Below, piece after piece: positions 17,901 to 25,615 of a stretch of 64,000 nucleotides of DNA. Both the position numbers and the translations under genes were made by a program. Under the pieces are notes generated by a model, which was given only the letters and a program-made list of their open reading frames with translations, had not been told where the DNA came from and made no database searches. Origin of the DNA: Pseudoalteromonas lipolytica (lineage in GTDB: Bacteria > Pseudomonadota > Gammaproteobacteria > Enterobacterales > Alteromonadaceae); NCBI RefSeq assembly GCF_001306915.1, contig NZ_LJTC01000016.1, forward strand, positions 27,526 to 91,525, written 5' to 3'. Position 1 is the first letter of the stretch; every line of letters starts with the position of its first letter.

Positions 17901-18358
17901 GCCATGACAATTTTGTTTTCATCGCGCGCCTTAATTGCATCGTCTCGCTGCGCGGCGTTTTCTAGAAAATTGAGACCAATTGATTTCTCATTTCCTTTTA
18001 GTGGGTAAGTCATCTGAATGATCATGTTTGGTGCAGCGCCGATATTTCTTAATTCTGAAGAGGTTTCGAATAATGGCGTGGCAATTTGAGAAAAGCGGCT
18101 TTGATTTAAATTTGGCTCAGCAGCAACTGCGACGGCAAGGCCGCGAACAAGTTGAATATTAGAGATTAGAGTCGCCTCTAACTTTGCACGGTAAGCGCTA
18201 ACTCGCGCAATCTCCTGAGCACGGAATGCATCTTTTTCTCGGCTATAGTTTAATTGATCGATGATTAAGCCAATTACAATAACTAGCGCAAGTGAAAACC
18301 AAAAGGCTAACTTTAGTTTTTGCAGTTTTTTATTATCGGTTTCAGTTGCTAATGGCAT
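14993..18358 (-). CDS. Hybrid sensor histidine kinase with CHASE, PAS, GAF and two receiver domains
   Basis: A 1121-residue membrane-bound hybrid kinase. Order: membrane helix (about 15-35), periplasmic CHASE-type sensor (about 45-255), second helix (about 265-285), PAS/PAC (about 295-410), GAF (about 430-580), HisKA with His617 (MSHEIRTPMNG), HATPase_c with GTGLGLAI, a first receiver (about 855-965) and a second receiver with Asp1047 (LVLMDCQMPEMDG). The first receiver begins LIADN rather than the usual paired acids but keeps an Asp in FIDYQ and a Lys in FKPL, so it may still accept phosphate. No HPt domain is present, so a separate phosphotransfer protein or return phosphate flow is expected. 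The signal is unknown. It is divergent from the penicillin-acylase-family gene. Confidence 0.93.
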   Translation of the reverse strand: MPLATETDNKKLQKLKLAFWFSLALVIVIGLIIDQLNYSREKDAFRAQEIARVSAYRAKLEATLISNIQLVRGLAVAVAAEPNLNQSRFSQIATPLFETSSELRNIGAAPNMIIQMTYPLKGNEKSIGLNFLENAAQRDDAIKARDENKIVMAGPLELVQGGQALIARMPIFTPPEQHFWGLLSVVLDIDKVYNNSGLLALNKHYDIALQGRNGLGAEGEFFYGNSAILNDTPLNFGINFPGGNWRMYAVPKAGWHPPKSAIWPLRIAIIIVCILFAGACVFFLKMLERQYKSERMLETMSSLAKVGAWSFNLETKAVYWSDMTKQIFKLPLNKQPQWPTNLDYFKPGYSRDKIRHLIEKAIKEGESFETQVQIITVSGEAIWVLAHGESEYKNGRCIKLFGSLQNIDARKRVELENNKIALHNEILASLTVHEAVLTGNLNLSKHVIVKAICQALEVDRASIWLFSEDRQTLNSFASHDQNQSRFSRAVSLQQIEHPNYFDAINNNAVINASDAYHHPFTKELASNYFDRADIRSMLTAIIPTGSKSMGVVCAENSASRRHWSKNEESFLIAVAALIGSLHASQQRIETEHQLVQAKNAAEQAVKIKGEFLASMSHEIRTPMNGVIGMLNIIKQTKLDKQQSHHLELAQSSAESLLHIINDILDFSKIEAGKLDIENVSFNISKLLGDTIESFAIKAEQNNTKLLLDATHIKREFIISDPNRIRQIINNLIGNAVKFTKDGEIVVIAKLETADNELYLNCSVVDNGLGIKPEKQATLFDSFTQADASTTRQYGGTGLGLAIVKQLCTLMGGDVNVVSSYGEGSTFNFSIKVKFDYQKQLHEPSHLIDKKRILIADNCKLSSSITKKQLQLWGAKVEVIGNMPSLINRAAHSQEPPCDAVFIDYQLYMQAEQSEQRAFQKYYNNNACKCILMAPMSLTEEQSKQTLEAQSIIFKPLTPSDLFNSLANEKYIEQQQVNKEQSIAKISMPASSTSSRVLLVEDNKVNQVVAGALLKQAGISFDIAENGLEAITKLANNENAPYELVLMDCQMPEMDGYQATKAIRLGKAGEAHQKVNIVALTANAMQGDKERCLDAGMDDYLTKPLNFDSLNKKLAIWLSAAH

Positions 18359-18536
18359 GAGAAAGATTGATTTCTAAACTATTTCCCTACTATAGACAAT
18401 TTCTGAGGCAATTAACAATCATCAGCTAATCAAGAAAACTAAATTTAAATATTTGGATAGCAACACTATTTTTTCACAAAACTCAGGTTAATATAGCAGG
18501 TTAATACAGTGTTACTTTAGCGCAAGGGTAAATGGC

Positions 18537-20819
18537 ATGTTCAAGATAATCAAATGGTTATTAATAGGTTTGTTCGTTGTGGTGTTACTCGCAACAGGGC
18601 TTGTTTATGGTGTATTAAATCTAAGTTTACCGGCTCTTGATGGCCGGGGTAAAAGCGACGCTATTTCGCAATCAGTGAAGATTGAACGAGACACTTTAGG
18701 GCAGGCTGTTATTCATGCCGAAAACCGTTTAGATGTAGCCTATGCTCTTGGTTTTGCGCATGGTCAGGACCGATTCTTTCAAATGGATTTACTGCGCCGT
18801 AATGCCGCAGGTGAGCTTAGTGAATTATTTGGTAAAGCTGCTGTTGGGCTTGATAAAAAAATGCGTTTTCATCAGTTACGCAAACGTAGTCAGATTGCTG
18901 TTGCGCAGTTACCAGCAAAAGATAAAGCGCTATTAAAAGCTTACGCGAATGGGGTTAATGAGGGTTATGCGCAAGTAGGTTTCGATAGTTTTGAATATTT
19001 ACTGACTGGCGCTGAAGCAAAACCTTGGCAAAGTGAAGACAGCTTACTAATCATTTTTAGTATGTATTTAGATTTGCAAACGGCTACCTTTGAACGCGAC
19101 AAAACACTGATCGAAATCGAAGATCTCTACGGTAAGGCGATGGTCGACTTTATTACTCAGCCTAGCCTTTATCAAGCGGCGCTCGATAACAGCCTATTAG
19201 CACCTTATAACGGCGGTATTCCAAATCTCAAAGACGCTCAATGGGCTATGACTGAGATTGCAGAGCGCAAGGAGCTTGGTAGTAATAACTGGGCAGTTAC
19301 TGGGCAGTTAACTGAAACTGGTGCTGCAATGTTGTCAGACGATATGCACTTATCATTTGCAGTACCAATCATTTGGTACCGTGCCCAGCTCAATTATCCA
19401 CTCAATGGTGAAATGCAGCAAATCACCGGTGTGTCTTTACCTGGCGCTCCAGCAATTGTAGTTGGTACCAATAATAAAATAGCGTGGGGGTTCACCAATG
19501 GTTATTTAGATACAGCCGATTGGATAGCCCTTGAGAGTAAAGAGAAAACGTGGCAGATAGATGAACCCATCTTACTCAATGACGGCAGCATTGAAAATTA
19601 TGCTTTAACCATGAGTGAATATGGCCCAGTAAAAGAAATTAATGGCAAACCATACGCACTAAGTTGGGTTGCTCACCATGAGTATGCGGTTGATATGGAA
19701 TTACTTAAGCTTGAGCAAGCAAGTACGGTTGATGATGCACTAGCGCTTGCGGCTGAGGTGGGTATTCCTGTCCAAAATTTAATGGTTGTTGATGATCAAG
19801 GGAACGCCGCTTGGAAGAATATGGGAGCCGTTCCAGCCCGTAAAGAGCCCCATCAATTAGCGGTGGCTGAGCAAGCGTATCCTGCAGCGTGGCATGAAAA
19901 CGAAACGCTGCGTCCATTTGTTAAAAACCCAGACAGTGGCCGATTATGGACGGGCAACTCACGCGTTGTTTCCGCAGAGGATGACCAGCGCTTTGGTAAT
20001 GGTGCTTATGCCATGGGGGCTCGCTCGGCACAAATTCGCGATCGATTATTTGAAAAGCAACAGTTCAACGAACAAGATTTTTATGACTTACAACATGATA
20101 ATGAAGCTCGATTCTTAACAGCTTGGCATAAACTGCTGGTCAAACAGCTCAGCAACGCAGGCGATAAATATGCGCTGTATTTAAAAGAGCTAAATAATTG
20201 GCAGGCGTGTGCTTGTAGCGATTCAATTGGTTATACCTTAGTAAAGCGTTACCGCAGTGAAGTAATTAATGGTTTATTTAGTCCATTAGAGAATAAGCTA
20301 AAAGCCCTCGACAGTAGCTTAAAGCCAGTAAAACGAGACTTAGAGCCTGCTGTTTGGCAACTTATCGAAGCGCAGCCTGAAGCATGGTTAAACCCAGAGT
20401 ATGCAAACTGGAATCAGCAAATGCTAGCTGCATTTGATCGCGTTATCACTAAACTAACCGAGCAGTACGGTAACAACCCGCACAGCTGGGAGTGGGGTAA
20501 GGTCAACGAGTTAGTGATTGAGCACCCATTTGCCAAGCAAATACCGGTACTTAAAAGCTTATTGAATATGCCTACGGCGCCCGGGTTTGGTGATACCTTT
20601 ATGCCTTCAGTACAAGGGCGTAGTTTTGGTGCTTCGCAGCGCTTTATTGTTCAACCAGGGCATTTAGATAAAGCGATTATGGCTATTCCGGGTGGGCAAT
20701 CTGGGCATCCATTGTCAGAATTTTATCGTGCCGGGTTTAACGATTATGTCAGTAATGGTTTAACGCCATTATTGCCGCAAGAGATTGCACATAGCATTAC
20801 TATTGAGGCAATTAATTAA
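18537..20819 (+). CDS. Penicillin acylase family (S45, Ntn-hydrolase) amidase
   Basis: A 760-residue precursor of an S45 N-terminal-nucleophile amidase. A membrane or signal helix lies at about residues 5-28. The alpha-chain motif is YALGFAHGQDRFFQMDLLRR. The autocatalytic site is LGSNNWAV, where cleavage before Ser249 would free the catalytic serine of the beta chain. Further conserved features are MLSDDMHL and the oxyanion region HDNEARF, and the C-terminal PGGQSGHPLSEFY. Members hydrolyse penicillins, cephalosporins or acyl-homoserine lactones (quorum quenching); which applies here cannot be told from the sequence. It ends 4 bases past the stop of the converging diguanylate cyclase gene, overlapping it. 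Confidence 0.9.
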   Translation: MFKIIKWLLIGLFVVVLLATGLVYGVLNLSLPALDGRGKSDAISQSVKIERDTLGQAVIHAENRLDVAYALGFAHGQDRFFQMDLLRRNAAGELSELFGKAAVGLDKKMRFHQLRKRSQIAVAQLPAKDKALLKAYANGVNEGYAQVGFDSFEYLLTGAEAKPWQSEDSLLIIFSMYLDLQTATFERDKTLIEIEDLYGKAMVDFITQPSLYQAALDNSLLAPYNGGIPNLKDAQWAMTEIAERKELGSNNWAVTGQLTETGAAMLSDDMHLSFAVPIIWYRAQLNYPLNGEMQQITGVSLPGAPAIVVGTNNKIAWGFTNGYLDTADWIALESKEKTWQIDEPILLNDGSIENYALTMSEYGPVKEINGKPYALSWVAHHEYAVDMELLKLEQASTVDDALALAAEVGIPVQNLMVVDDQGNAAWKNMGAVPARKEPHQLAVAEQAYPAAWHENETLRPFVKNPDSGRLWTGNSRVVSAEDDQRFGNGAYAMGARSAQIRDRLFEKQQFNEQDFYDLQHDNEARFLTAWHKLLVKQLSNAGDKYALYLKELNNWQACACSDSIGYTLVKRYRSEVINGLFSPLENKLKALDSSLKPVKRDLEPAVWQLIEAQPEAWLNPEYANWNQQMLAAFDRVITKLTEQYGNNPHSWEWGKVNELVIEHPFAKQIPVLKSLLNMPTAPGFGDTFMPSVQGRSFGASQRFIVQPGHLDKAIMAIPGGQSGHPLSEFYRAGFNDYVSNGLTPLLPQEIAHSITIEAIN

Positions 20820-21907
20820 TCTTCATTTTCAAAAAATGTACTTTGAGCATGCACTATCGTGGTCTTATTACGGCCAGAGTGCTTGCTCTCATACAGCGCT
20901 GAATCTGCATACTGCAGCATTTTTTCTATGGGAGTAAGGGGTTGCCATTCGATTAAACCAAAGCTCATAGTTACTTTTAAATCCGGACAGTCAGGGTGAG
21001 CTTCCAATGCTGCTATTTTTGTACGCAAAGCTTCAATTTTTGCAAAGGCTTGGCGTTCATTAGATTGAGTAAGTATTAGTAAAAACTCTTCTCCGCCCCA
21101 ACGAACTGCAATATCATCCTCGCTCATGAATTCACTGATGAGTCGTGAAATATTCACTAAAATAGTATCACCTTTATCATGCCCGTAATTATCATTGATT
21201 CTTTTAAACTGATCGATGTCTGCCATGGCCATGCAAAGAGGGGTGTTATTATTTACGCAATTTTTGCGTGCATTCATAATTAGCTTTTTAGCAAAGCGGC
21301 GATTGAAAAGTTTTGTAAGAGGATCCCGGGCTGCCATTTCCGTTAACTCTAGTCGTTGTGAAAGAGTAATCTCTCTAATAAAACCCATGCCATAAATCAT
21401 AGGTAAGCCAGCAATAATTATATTAATTATTTTAATATGGGGAAGCAGCTCAGAGTAAGCAAACGGGTAGTTTGTATTTGAAAAAAACACATACAACAAT
21501 GCAAAAATAATGATCATTAACACGCTATACAAAGAAGCTCGCTTTAGAGTTAGTTGATAGTCGATCATTAACAGGCAAGACACAGTCCATAGATAAAATT
21601 GAAATCCTGCATTTAAGCCAAGCATTGCACAAACAATGGTTGAGTGAATAACAACTTCAAGACAAAACACACGAAGAGCTAAGGAGGTTAAACCTTGTTT
21701 GATTAGAAAAATTCCCCCAGCCCATGCACACACACTTAGAACATTTACTATTGCCAAAGTAACTGCACCAATGTGAGCGAAAACGGGAATTAGCACAACG
21801 TGGACTGCGAGTGCAAAGTAAGCAATCTTCAAAATAATAAGAAACTTAACATGCTCTATTTCTTGTAACTCTGATTGCTTAGGTTGTTTTAAGAGATGTT
21901 TTAGCAA
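20816..21907 (-). CDS. Membrane diguanylate cyclase (GGDEF)
   Basis: A 363-residue enzyme predicted to make cyclic di-GMP from two GTP. The N-terminal half (about 25-185) holds six or so hydrophobic helices with no family name that I recognise; the C-terminal GGDEF domain covers about 200-350. The active-site motif is GGEEF at residues 271-275, the acceptable E variant, with the metal-binding DIDQFKRINDNYGHDKGD upstream. An RxxD product-inhibition site is not obvious: the position five residues before GGEEF reads DDIAVRW. The start is TTG at 21907, backed by AGAGGT about 5 bases upstream, and there is no in-frame ATG before the first helix. It is transcribed alone. Confidence 0.92.
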   Translation of the reverse strand: MLKHLLKQPKQSELQEIEHVKFLIILKIAYFALAVHVVLIPVFAHIGAVTLAIVNVLSVCAWAGGIFLIKQGLTSLALRVFCLEVVIHSTIVCAMLGLNAGFQFYLWTVSCLLMIDYQLTLKRASLYSVLMIIIFALLYVFFSNTNYPFAYSELLPHIKIINIIIAGLPMIYGMGFIREITLSQRLELTEMAARDPLTKLFNRRFAKKLIMNARKNCVNNNTPLCMAMADIDQFKRINDNYGHDKGDTILVNISRLISEFMSEDDIAVRWGGEEFLLILTQSNERQAFAKIEALRTKIAALEAHPDCPDLKVTMSFGLIEWQPLTPIEKMLQYADSALYESKHSGRNKTTIVHAQSTFFENED

Positions 21908-22150
21908 CCGGACCTCTTAGACAGCTAGGTGTAAAAACTAGTATAGATTAAAATTTAGGCTGTGAAGAATTAAAGAGATTTCTGTTTCTTTAATTCATTT
22001 AATTTAATCGGGTTAAACACCAGTTCACTTCGTTTTTGCTAAGCTTTAAGCTTGGCAGGACTGTGAATTAATGCCACTCTAATCAAACCATCATTGATAT
22101 CGGCTTGCCGTTTGCCTTGATAATATTTTCGTGCCTAAAAAGGAGTAGTT

Positions 22151-23683
22151 ATGCCGGCGGAAAAAACGCATTTAGAGATTTGTAATCTAACTAAAGAACA
22201 GTACCCACAAATAAAGACCCTCATGGATCAAGCTTACCCAGGGCTTGGAGGTGCTTGGCCAAGCCATACTATTTTTAGGCTAATAGACCAGTTTCCGGAA
22301 GGGCAAATAGGCATTGTAGACGATGGTGTTTTAGTAGGCATCGCCTTGAGTGTACAGGTTGATTACGCGCGCTTTTCTAACCCACATACCTACGAAGATA
22401 TTGTTGATGGTCACGACCGTGTATTTAGTGATTCTGAAGGTGATGCACTTTATGGTTTAGATGTGGTGATTTCATCAACTCACCGAGGGATGCGACTGGG
22501 TCGTCGCTTATACGATGCGCGTAAAGAGCTGTGCCGTCAGTATAACTTGCGCGCTATTTTAGCGGGTGGACGTATTCCGCGCTATTACAATCATAGTGCA
22601 GAGATGTCTCCGATGGAGTACATCGAAAAAGTTGACCACAAAGAGCTGTATGATCCGATTTTAAGCTTTCAGCTATCTAATGATTTCCAAGTTAAACGTT
22701 TACTTAAAAAATACCTTCCTGAAGATCAGGAGTCAGTTGGTTATGCCACTTTACTAGAGTGGAATAACATTATGTTTGAGCCGACAGATACGGTACTTGA
22801 GTCGACTAAATCAATTGTCCGTGTCGGTGCTGTACAATGGCAAATGCGCTGTGTTGAGTCTGTTGAAGAGCTGCTCAAGCAGGTGGAGTATTTTGTTGAT
22901 ACAGTATCAGATTATAAAAGTGACTTTATTCTGTTTCCGGAGTTTTTCAATGCCCCGTTAATGGGTCTTACCGAGCAAAGTAATCAAACGGAAGCGATTC
23001 GCTATTTGGCCGAATACACAGAAACCTTCCGTGATGCGATGTCACGCATGGCGGTTGAATATAATGCCAATATTATCACCGGTTCTATGCCACTAGCTGA
23101 AGACGACAAGATTTATAATGTTAGCTATTTATGCCACCGTAGCGGTAAAATTGATGAGCAGCGTAAAATTCATATTACCCCTCACGAGCAAAATGACTGG
23201 GTGATCCAAGGCGGTGATAAAATTGCTGTATTTGAAACCGATGCGGGTCGTGTCGGTATTCAAATTTGTTACGATGTAGAGTTTCCTGAATTGTCGCGTA
23301 TTCTCGCTAAACAAGGGTTAGATATTTTGTTTGTGCCATTTTGGACAGATACAAAAAATAGTTACTTACGTGTACGCCATTGTGCGCAAGCACGTGCAAT
23401 CGAAAATGAATGTTATGTTGTGATTGCAGGCTCGGTTGGGAACTTACCTGAAGTAGAAAGCTTAGACGTACAGTATTCGCAATCAGCAGTGCTTACCCCT
23501 TCTGACTTTTCGTTCCCGCATGATGCAACCTTGAATGAAGCAACACCGAATACCGAAATGTTGTTATTCAGTGATTTAGATATGGATAAACTGAAAATCC
23601 TTCACAGTGAAGGTACGGTAAGAAACTTAAAAGACCGCCGTGAAGATTTATATGATGTAATTTTGAAAAAGCGAGATCAATAA
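22151..23683 (+). CDS. GNAT acetyltransferase-nitrilase fusion protein
   Basis: A 510-residue two-domain protein. Residues about 8-215 form a GNAT N-acyltransferase domain, with the acetyl-CoA loop in THRGMRLGRRLYDARKEL. Residues about 220-500 form a carbon-nitrogen hydrolase (nitrilase superfamily) with the full triad: Glu264 (FPEFF), Lys339 (RKIHITPHE) and Cys373 (QICYDVEFPE). Such fusions are widespread in bacteria but I know of no proven substrate; the nitrilase part resembles amidases rather than true nitrilases. AAGGAG lies 7 bases before ATG. Its stop overlaps the start of an SMR exporter (TAATG), so the two proteins are made together. An amide, amidine or guanidino compound is a possible common substrate (inference). 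Confidence 0.92.
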   Translation: MPAEKTHLEICNLTKEQYPQIKTLMDQAYPGLGGAWPSHTIFRLIDQFPEGQIGIVDDGVLVGIALSVQVDYARFSNPHTYEDIVDGHDRVFSDSEGDALYGLDVVISSTHRGMRLGRRLYDARKELCRQYNLRAILAGGRIPRYYNHSAEMSPMEYIEKVDHKELYDPILSFQLSNDFQVKRLLKKYLPEDQESVGYATLLEWNNIMFEPTDTVLESTKSIVRVGAVQWQMRCVESVEELLKQVEYFVDTVSDYKSDFILFPEFFNAPLMGLTEQSNQTEAIRYLAEYTETFRDAMSRMAVEYNANIITGSMPLAEDDKIYNVSYLCHRSGKIDEQRKIHITPHEQNDWVIQGGDKIAVFETDAGRVGIQICYDVEFPELSRILAKQGLDILFVPFWTDTKNSYLRVRHCAQARAIENECYVVIAGSVGNLPEVESLDVQYSQSAVLTPSDFSFPHDATLNEATPNTEMLLFSDLDMDKLKILHSEGTVRNLKDRREDLYDVILKKRDQ

Positions 23684-24000
23684 TGGCGTGGTTGTATTTA
23701 ATTGTCGCAGGTCTGTTAGAAATTGGCTGGCCTGTTGGCCTTAAGATGTCTCAACAGGCAGACAGTCGCTGGTTAGGCATTGCAATAGCCGTCGCCTTTA
23801 TGGTCGCTAGTGGCTTTATGTTGTGGTTGGCGCAAAAGGATATTCCGATGGGGACATCCTATGCAGTATGGACAGGTATTGGTGCTGCTGGCACTTTCTT
23901 GGTTGGTATTTTATTTTATGGGGATGCCGCCACTTTTGGCCGCATTGCTGGAGTACTGTTGATAATTAGTGGTGTAATAACCCTAAAGATTAGTCATTAA
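23683..24000 (+). CDS. sugE: SMR family transporter, SugE/Gdx-like guanidinium exporter
   Basis: A 105-residue four-helix small multidrug resistance protein. The coupling residue Glu13 lies in GLLEIGWPVGLK, which matches the SugE/Gdx branch (Trp after the Glu, then VGLK) rather than the EmrE branch. The loop motif GTSYAVWTGIGAAG is also typical of Gdx. Characterised Gdx proteins export guanidinium ion in exchange for protons. Translation starts in the stop codon of the GNAT-nitrilase gene, so the pair forms an operon ended by a strong terminator. No guanidine riboswitch could be recognised upstream, so the natural substrate here remains open. Confidence 0.88.
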   Translation: MAWLYLIVAGLLEIGWPVGLKMSQQADSRWLGIAIAVAFMVASGFMLWLAQKDIPMGTSYAVWTGIGAAGTFLVGILFYGDAATFGRIAGVLLIISGVITLKISH

Positions 24001-24023
24001 AAAAGCGGCATAGCCGCTTTTTT
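23999..24023. terminator. Bidirectional terminator between sugE-like gene and EamA transporter gene
   Basis: AAAAAGCGGC and GCCGCTTTTTT form a stem with a three-base loop, A-rich on one side and T-rich on the other. It begins at the exporter's stop codon and lies 18 bases from the end of the converging transporter gene, so it can serve both. Confidence 0.92.
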
Positions 24024-24040
24024 AATGACTAGGAATAAGC

Positions 24041-24919
24041 CTAATTGGGTAGCATTACAAGAATGGCAGCCAGTGCAATTAACACAAGCCCCGCCGTGTC
24101 TTGGCGTTTTAACGGCTGTTTTAACCAAAGAATCGATACCATAATGGTAAAGAATACTTCTATCTGCCCCAGTGTTTTTACATAAGCAACATGCTGCAAG
24201 CTCATGGCGCTAAACCAACCAATAGAACCTAAACAGCTACAAATACTAACAGCGGTCGTGGTGCCTTTGTGTTGCCACATTTTCTTAAAAGTATCGCGCT
24301 CTTTGAATGTAATATACACGCATAGCATCAGTGTTTGTAAACTGATTATCAGCACTAACACCCAAGCTGCAGAGTGCGGAAAAGTCAGCCCTGAACTTAA
24401 ACTTGCTTCACGGATCCATGATGAAGAGAGAGCAAAAGAAGTGCCGCAAGCAAGCCCAAGCAGTGCGGTGCCCAAATTAAAGTGTTTAACATTCGCGATG
24501 CCACTTAATAGCAGTACCGCAATTGCACCAATAAATACGCCAAACCAGCCCAGTAACGACAGTGCTGAGCCAAAGAACATGACACCTAAAATGGCCGCCA
24601 TTAGCGCTTCACTTTTAGCAAGCCCTGCACCGACTGCAAAGTTATTCATTTTAAACAGCTTTACCATTAAACCTGTGGCAACAATTTGGACGATACTGGC
24701 GCCAACAATGTAGCCAATAAAAGCCAGATTAAAGTCAGGAAGTGCGGCGTCTTGATATTGATAAAGTGCAAATAAATACAGGGCAGCAATTGGGCTGGCA
24801 ACGATAAAGCGAGCAAGCGTTACCCCGGCAACACTCACTGTTGCACTGAGTTTGCTTTGCAAAGCGTTGCGCCACGACTGCATAAATGCCGCAAAAATAG
24901 TTAAGAAAATCCAAGTCAT
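24041..24919 (-). CDS. EamA family drug/metabolite transporter
   Basis: A 292-residue inner-membrane protein with ten predicted helices arranged as two five-helix EamA repeats (about 1-140 and 148-292). The repeats' typical ends are visible (FGVFIGAIAVLLLSG and GLVLIALAAILVML). The DMT superfamily exports or imports amino acids, sugars or other metabolites; no substrate can be assigned here. It is transcribed toward the SMR gene and divergent from the MAPEG gene across a 234-base gap. Confidence 0.85.
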   Translation of the reverse strand: MTWIFLTIFAAFMQSWRNALQSKLSATVSVAGVTLARFIVASPIAALYLFALYQYQDAALPDFNLAFIGYIVGASIVQIVATGLMVKLFKMNNFAVGAGLAKSEALMAAILGVMFFGSALSLLGWFGVFIGAIAVLLLSGIANVKHFNLGTALLGLACGTSFALSSSWIREASLSSGLTFPHSAAWVLVLIISLQTLMLCVYITFKERDTFKKMWQHKGTTTAVSICSCLGSIGWFSAMSLQHVAYVKTLGQIEVFFTIMVSILWLKQPLKRQDTAGLVLIALAAILVMLPN

Positions 24920-25076
24920 ATTGAAAATAAATTAATGAGGATAGGCGTTTAGAGTAACAAAACCAAAGTATGTGAGCATCAGCTTATCGACCAACTTGAG
25001 AAAAACTCAGCTGTGACAATATGCCGCAGGGCTTTTATGCTGACTTTAGACTATAGTGACAATGATGCTATTGCTG

Positions 25077-25107
25077 GCCGCTGCTGTTTTAAGTAGCGGC
25101 TTTTTTT
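25077..25107 (+). terminator. Orphan intrinsic terminator; possible end of a small RNA
   Basis: GCCGCTGCT pairs with AGTAGCGGC (one G-T wobble) around a six-base loop and is followed by seven T. It is a strong plus-strand terminator, yet the nearest upstream plus-strand gene ends at 24000 and has its own terminator, while the EamA gene lies on the other strand. A transcript starting in 24920-25060 would therefore be a small noncoding RNA or a very short peptide mRNA (an 18-codon frame starts at 25061). No convincing promoter could be fixed by eye. Confidence 0.6.
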
Positions 25108-25153
25108 GTTTACGCTAGGGTAGGGTATTATAGTTAAAAGATAAGGAAATATC

Positions 25154-25537
25154 ATGACCACACTGATTATCTGCGCACTCATCGCAGTACTCATACCCTA
25201 TTTAGCCAAAGCGCCTGTGGCTTTTGCTCAAAATAAGTTGGCAGGCTACGACAATAAGCACCCTCGCGAGCAACAAGCTAAACTAACCGGCTTTGGTGCT
25301 CGTGCGTTGGCAGCACATCAAAATAGCTTTGAATCGCTGATTATTTTTGCGGTCGCGCTGGCAGTCGTTATAGGTAGCAATAATGTCTATCAGGTAACTG
25401 AGACCCTAGCGATTGTGCATGTTATTGCCCGTGTGTTGTATTGTATTTTCTACTACATAAACCAGGATATTTTACGTTCATTAGTTTGGCTTGTTGGCTA
25501 TGTTTGTGCTGTGGCTATGATTGCTCTTTGTCTTTAG
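25154..25537 (+). CDS. MAPEG family membrane protein
   Basis: A 127-residue protein with four hydrophobic helices and the MAPEG pattern: after the first helix comes GARALAAHQNSFESLIIF, with the conserved Ala-x-x-Asn-x-x-Glu (AHQNSFE), and later VHVIARVLYCIFYYIN, which carries the conserved Arg and Tyr. Eukaryotic relatives are glutathione-dependent membrane enzymes; bacterial members are mostly uncharacterised. AAGGAAA precedes the ATG. It appears to be transcribed alone. Confidence 0.85.
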   Translation: MTTLIICALIAVLIPYLAKAPVAFAQNKLAGYDNKHPREQQAKLTGFGARALAAHQNSFESLIIFAVALAVVIGSNNVYQVTETLAIVHVIARVLYCIFYYINQDILRSLVWLVGYVCAVAMIALCL

Positions 25538-25615
25538 CGATAGAGCTAGTAGTCAAAAACCACAAAGCAAGCGGCTTAAATAAGGCGCTTGCTTTAGGGT
25601 CTTAAGTGGTTACTT

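Noticed and set aside
21908..22150. Guanidine riboswitch before the GNAT-nitrilase-sugE operon
   Set aside because: The exporter branch made this plausible, but I found no ACGR-loop hairpin pair (guanidine-II) nor the conserved core of guanidine-I in the leader. A covariance search would settle it.
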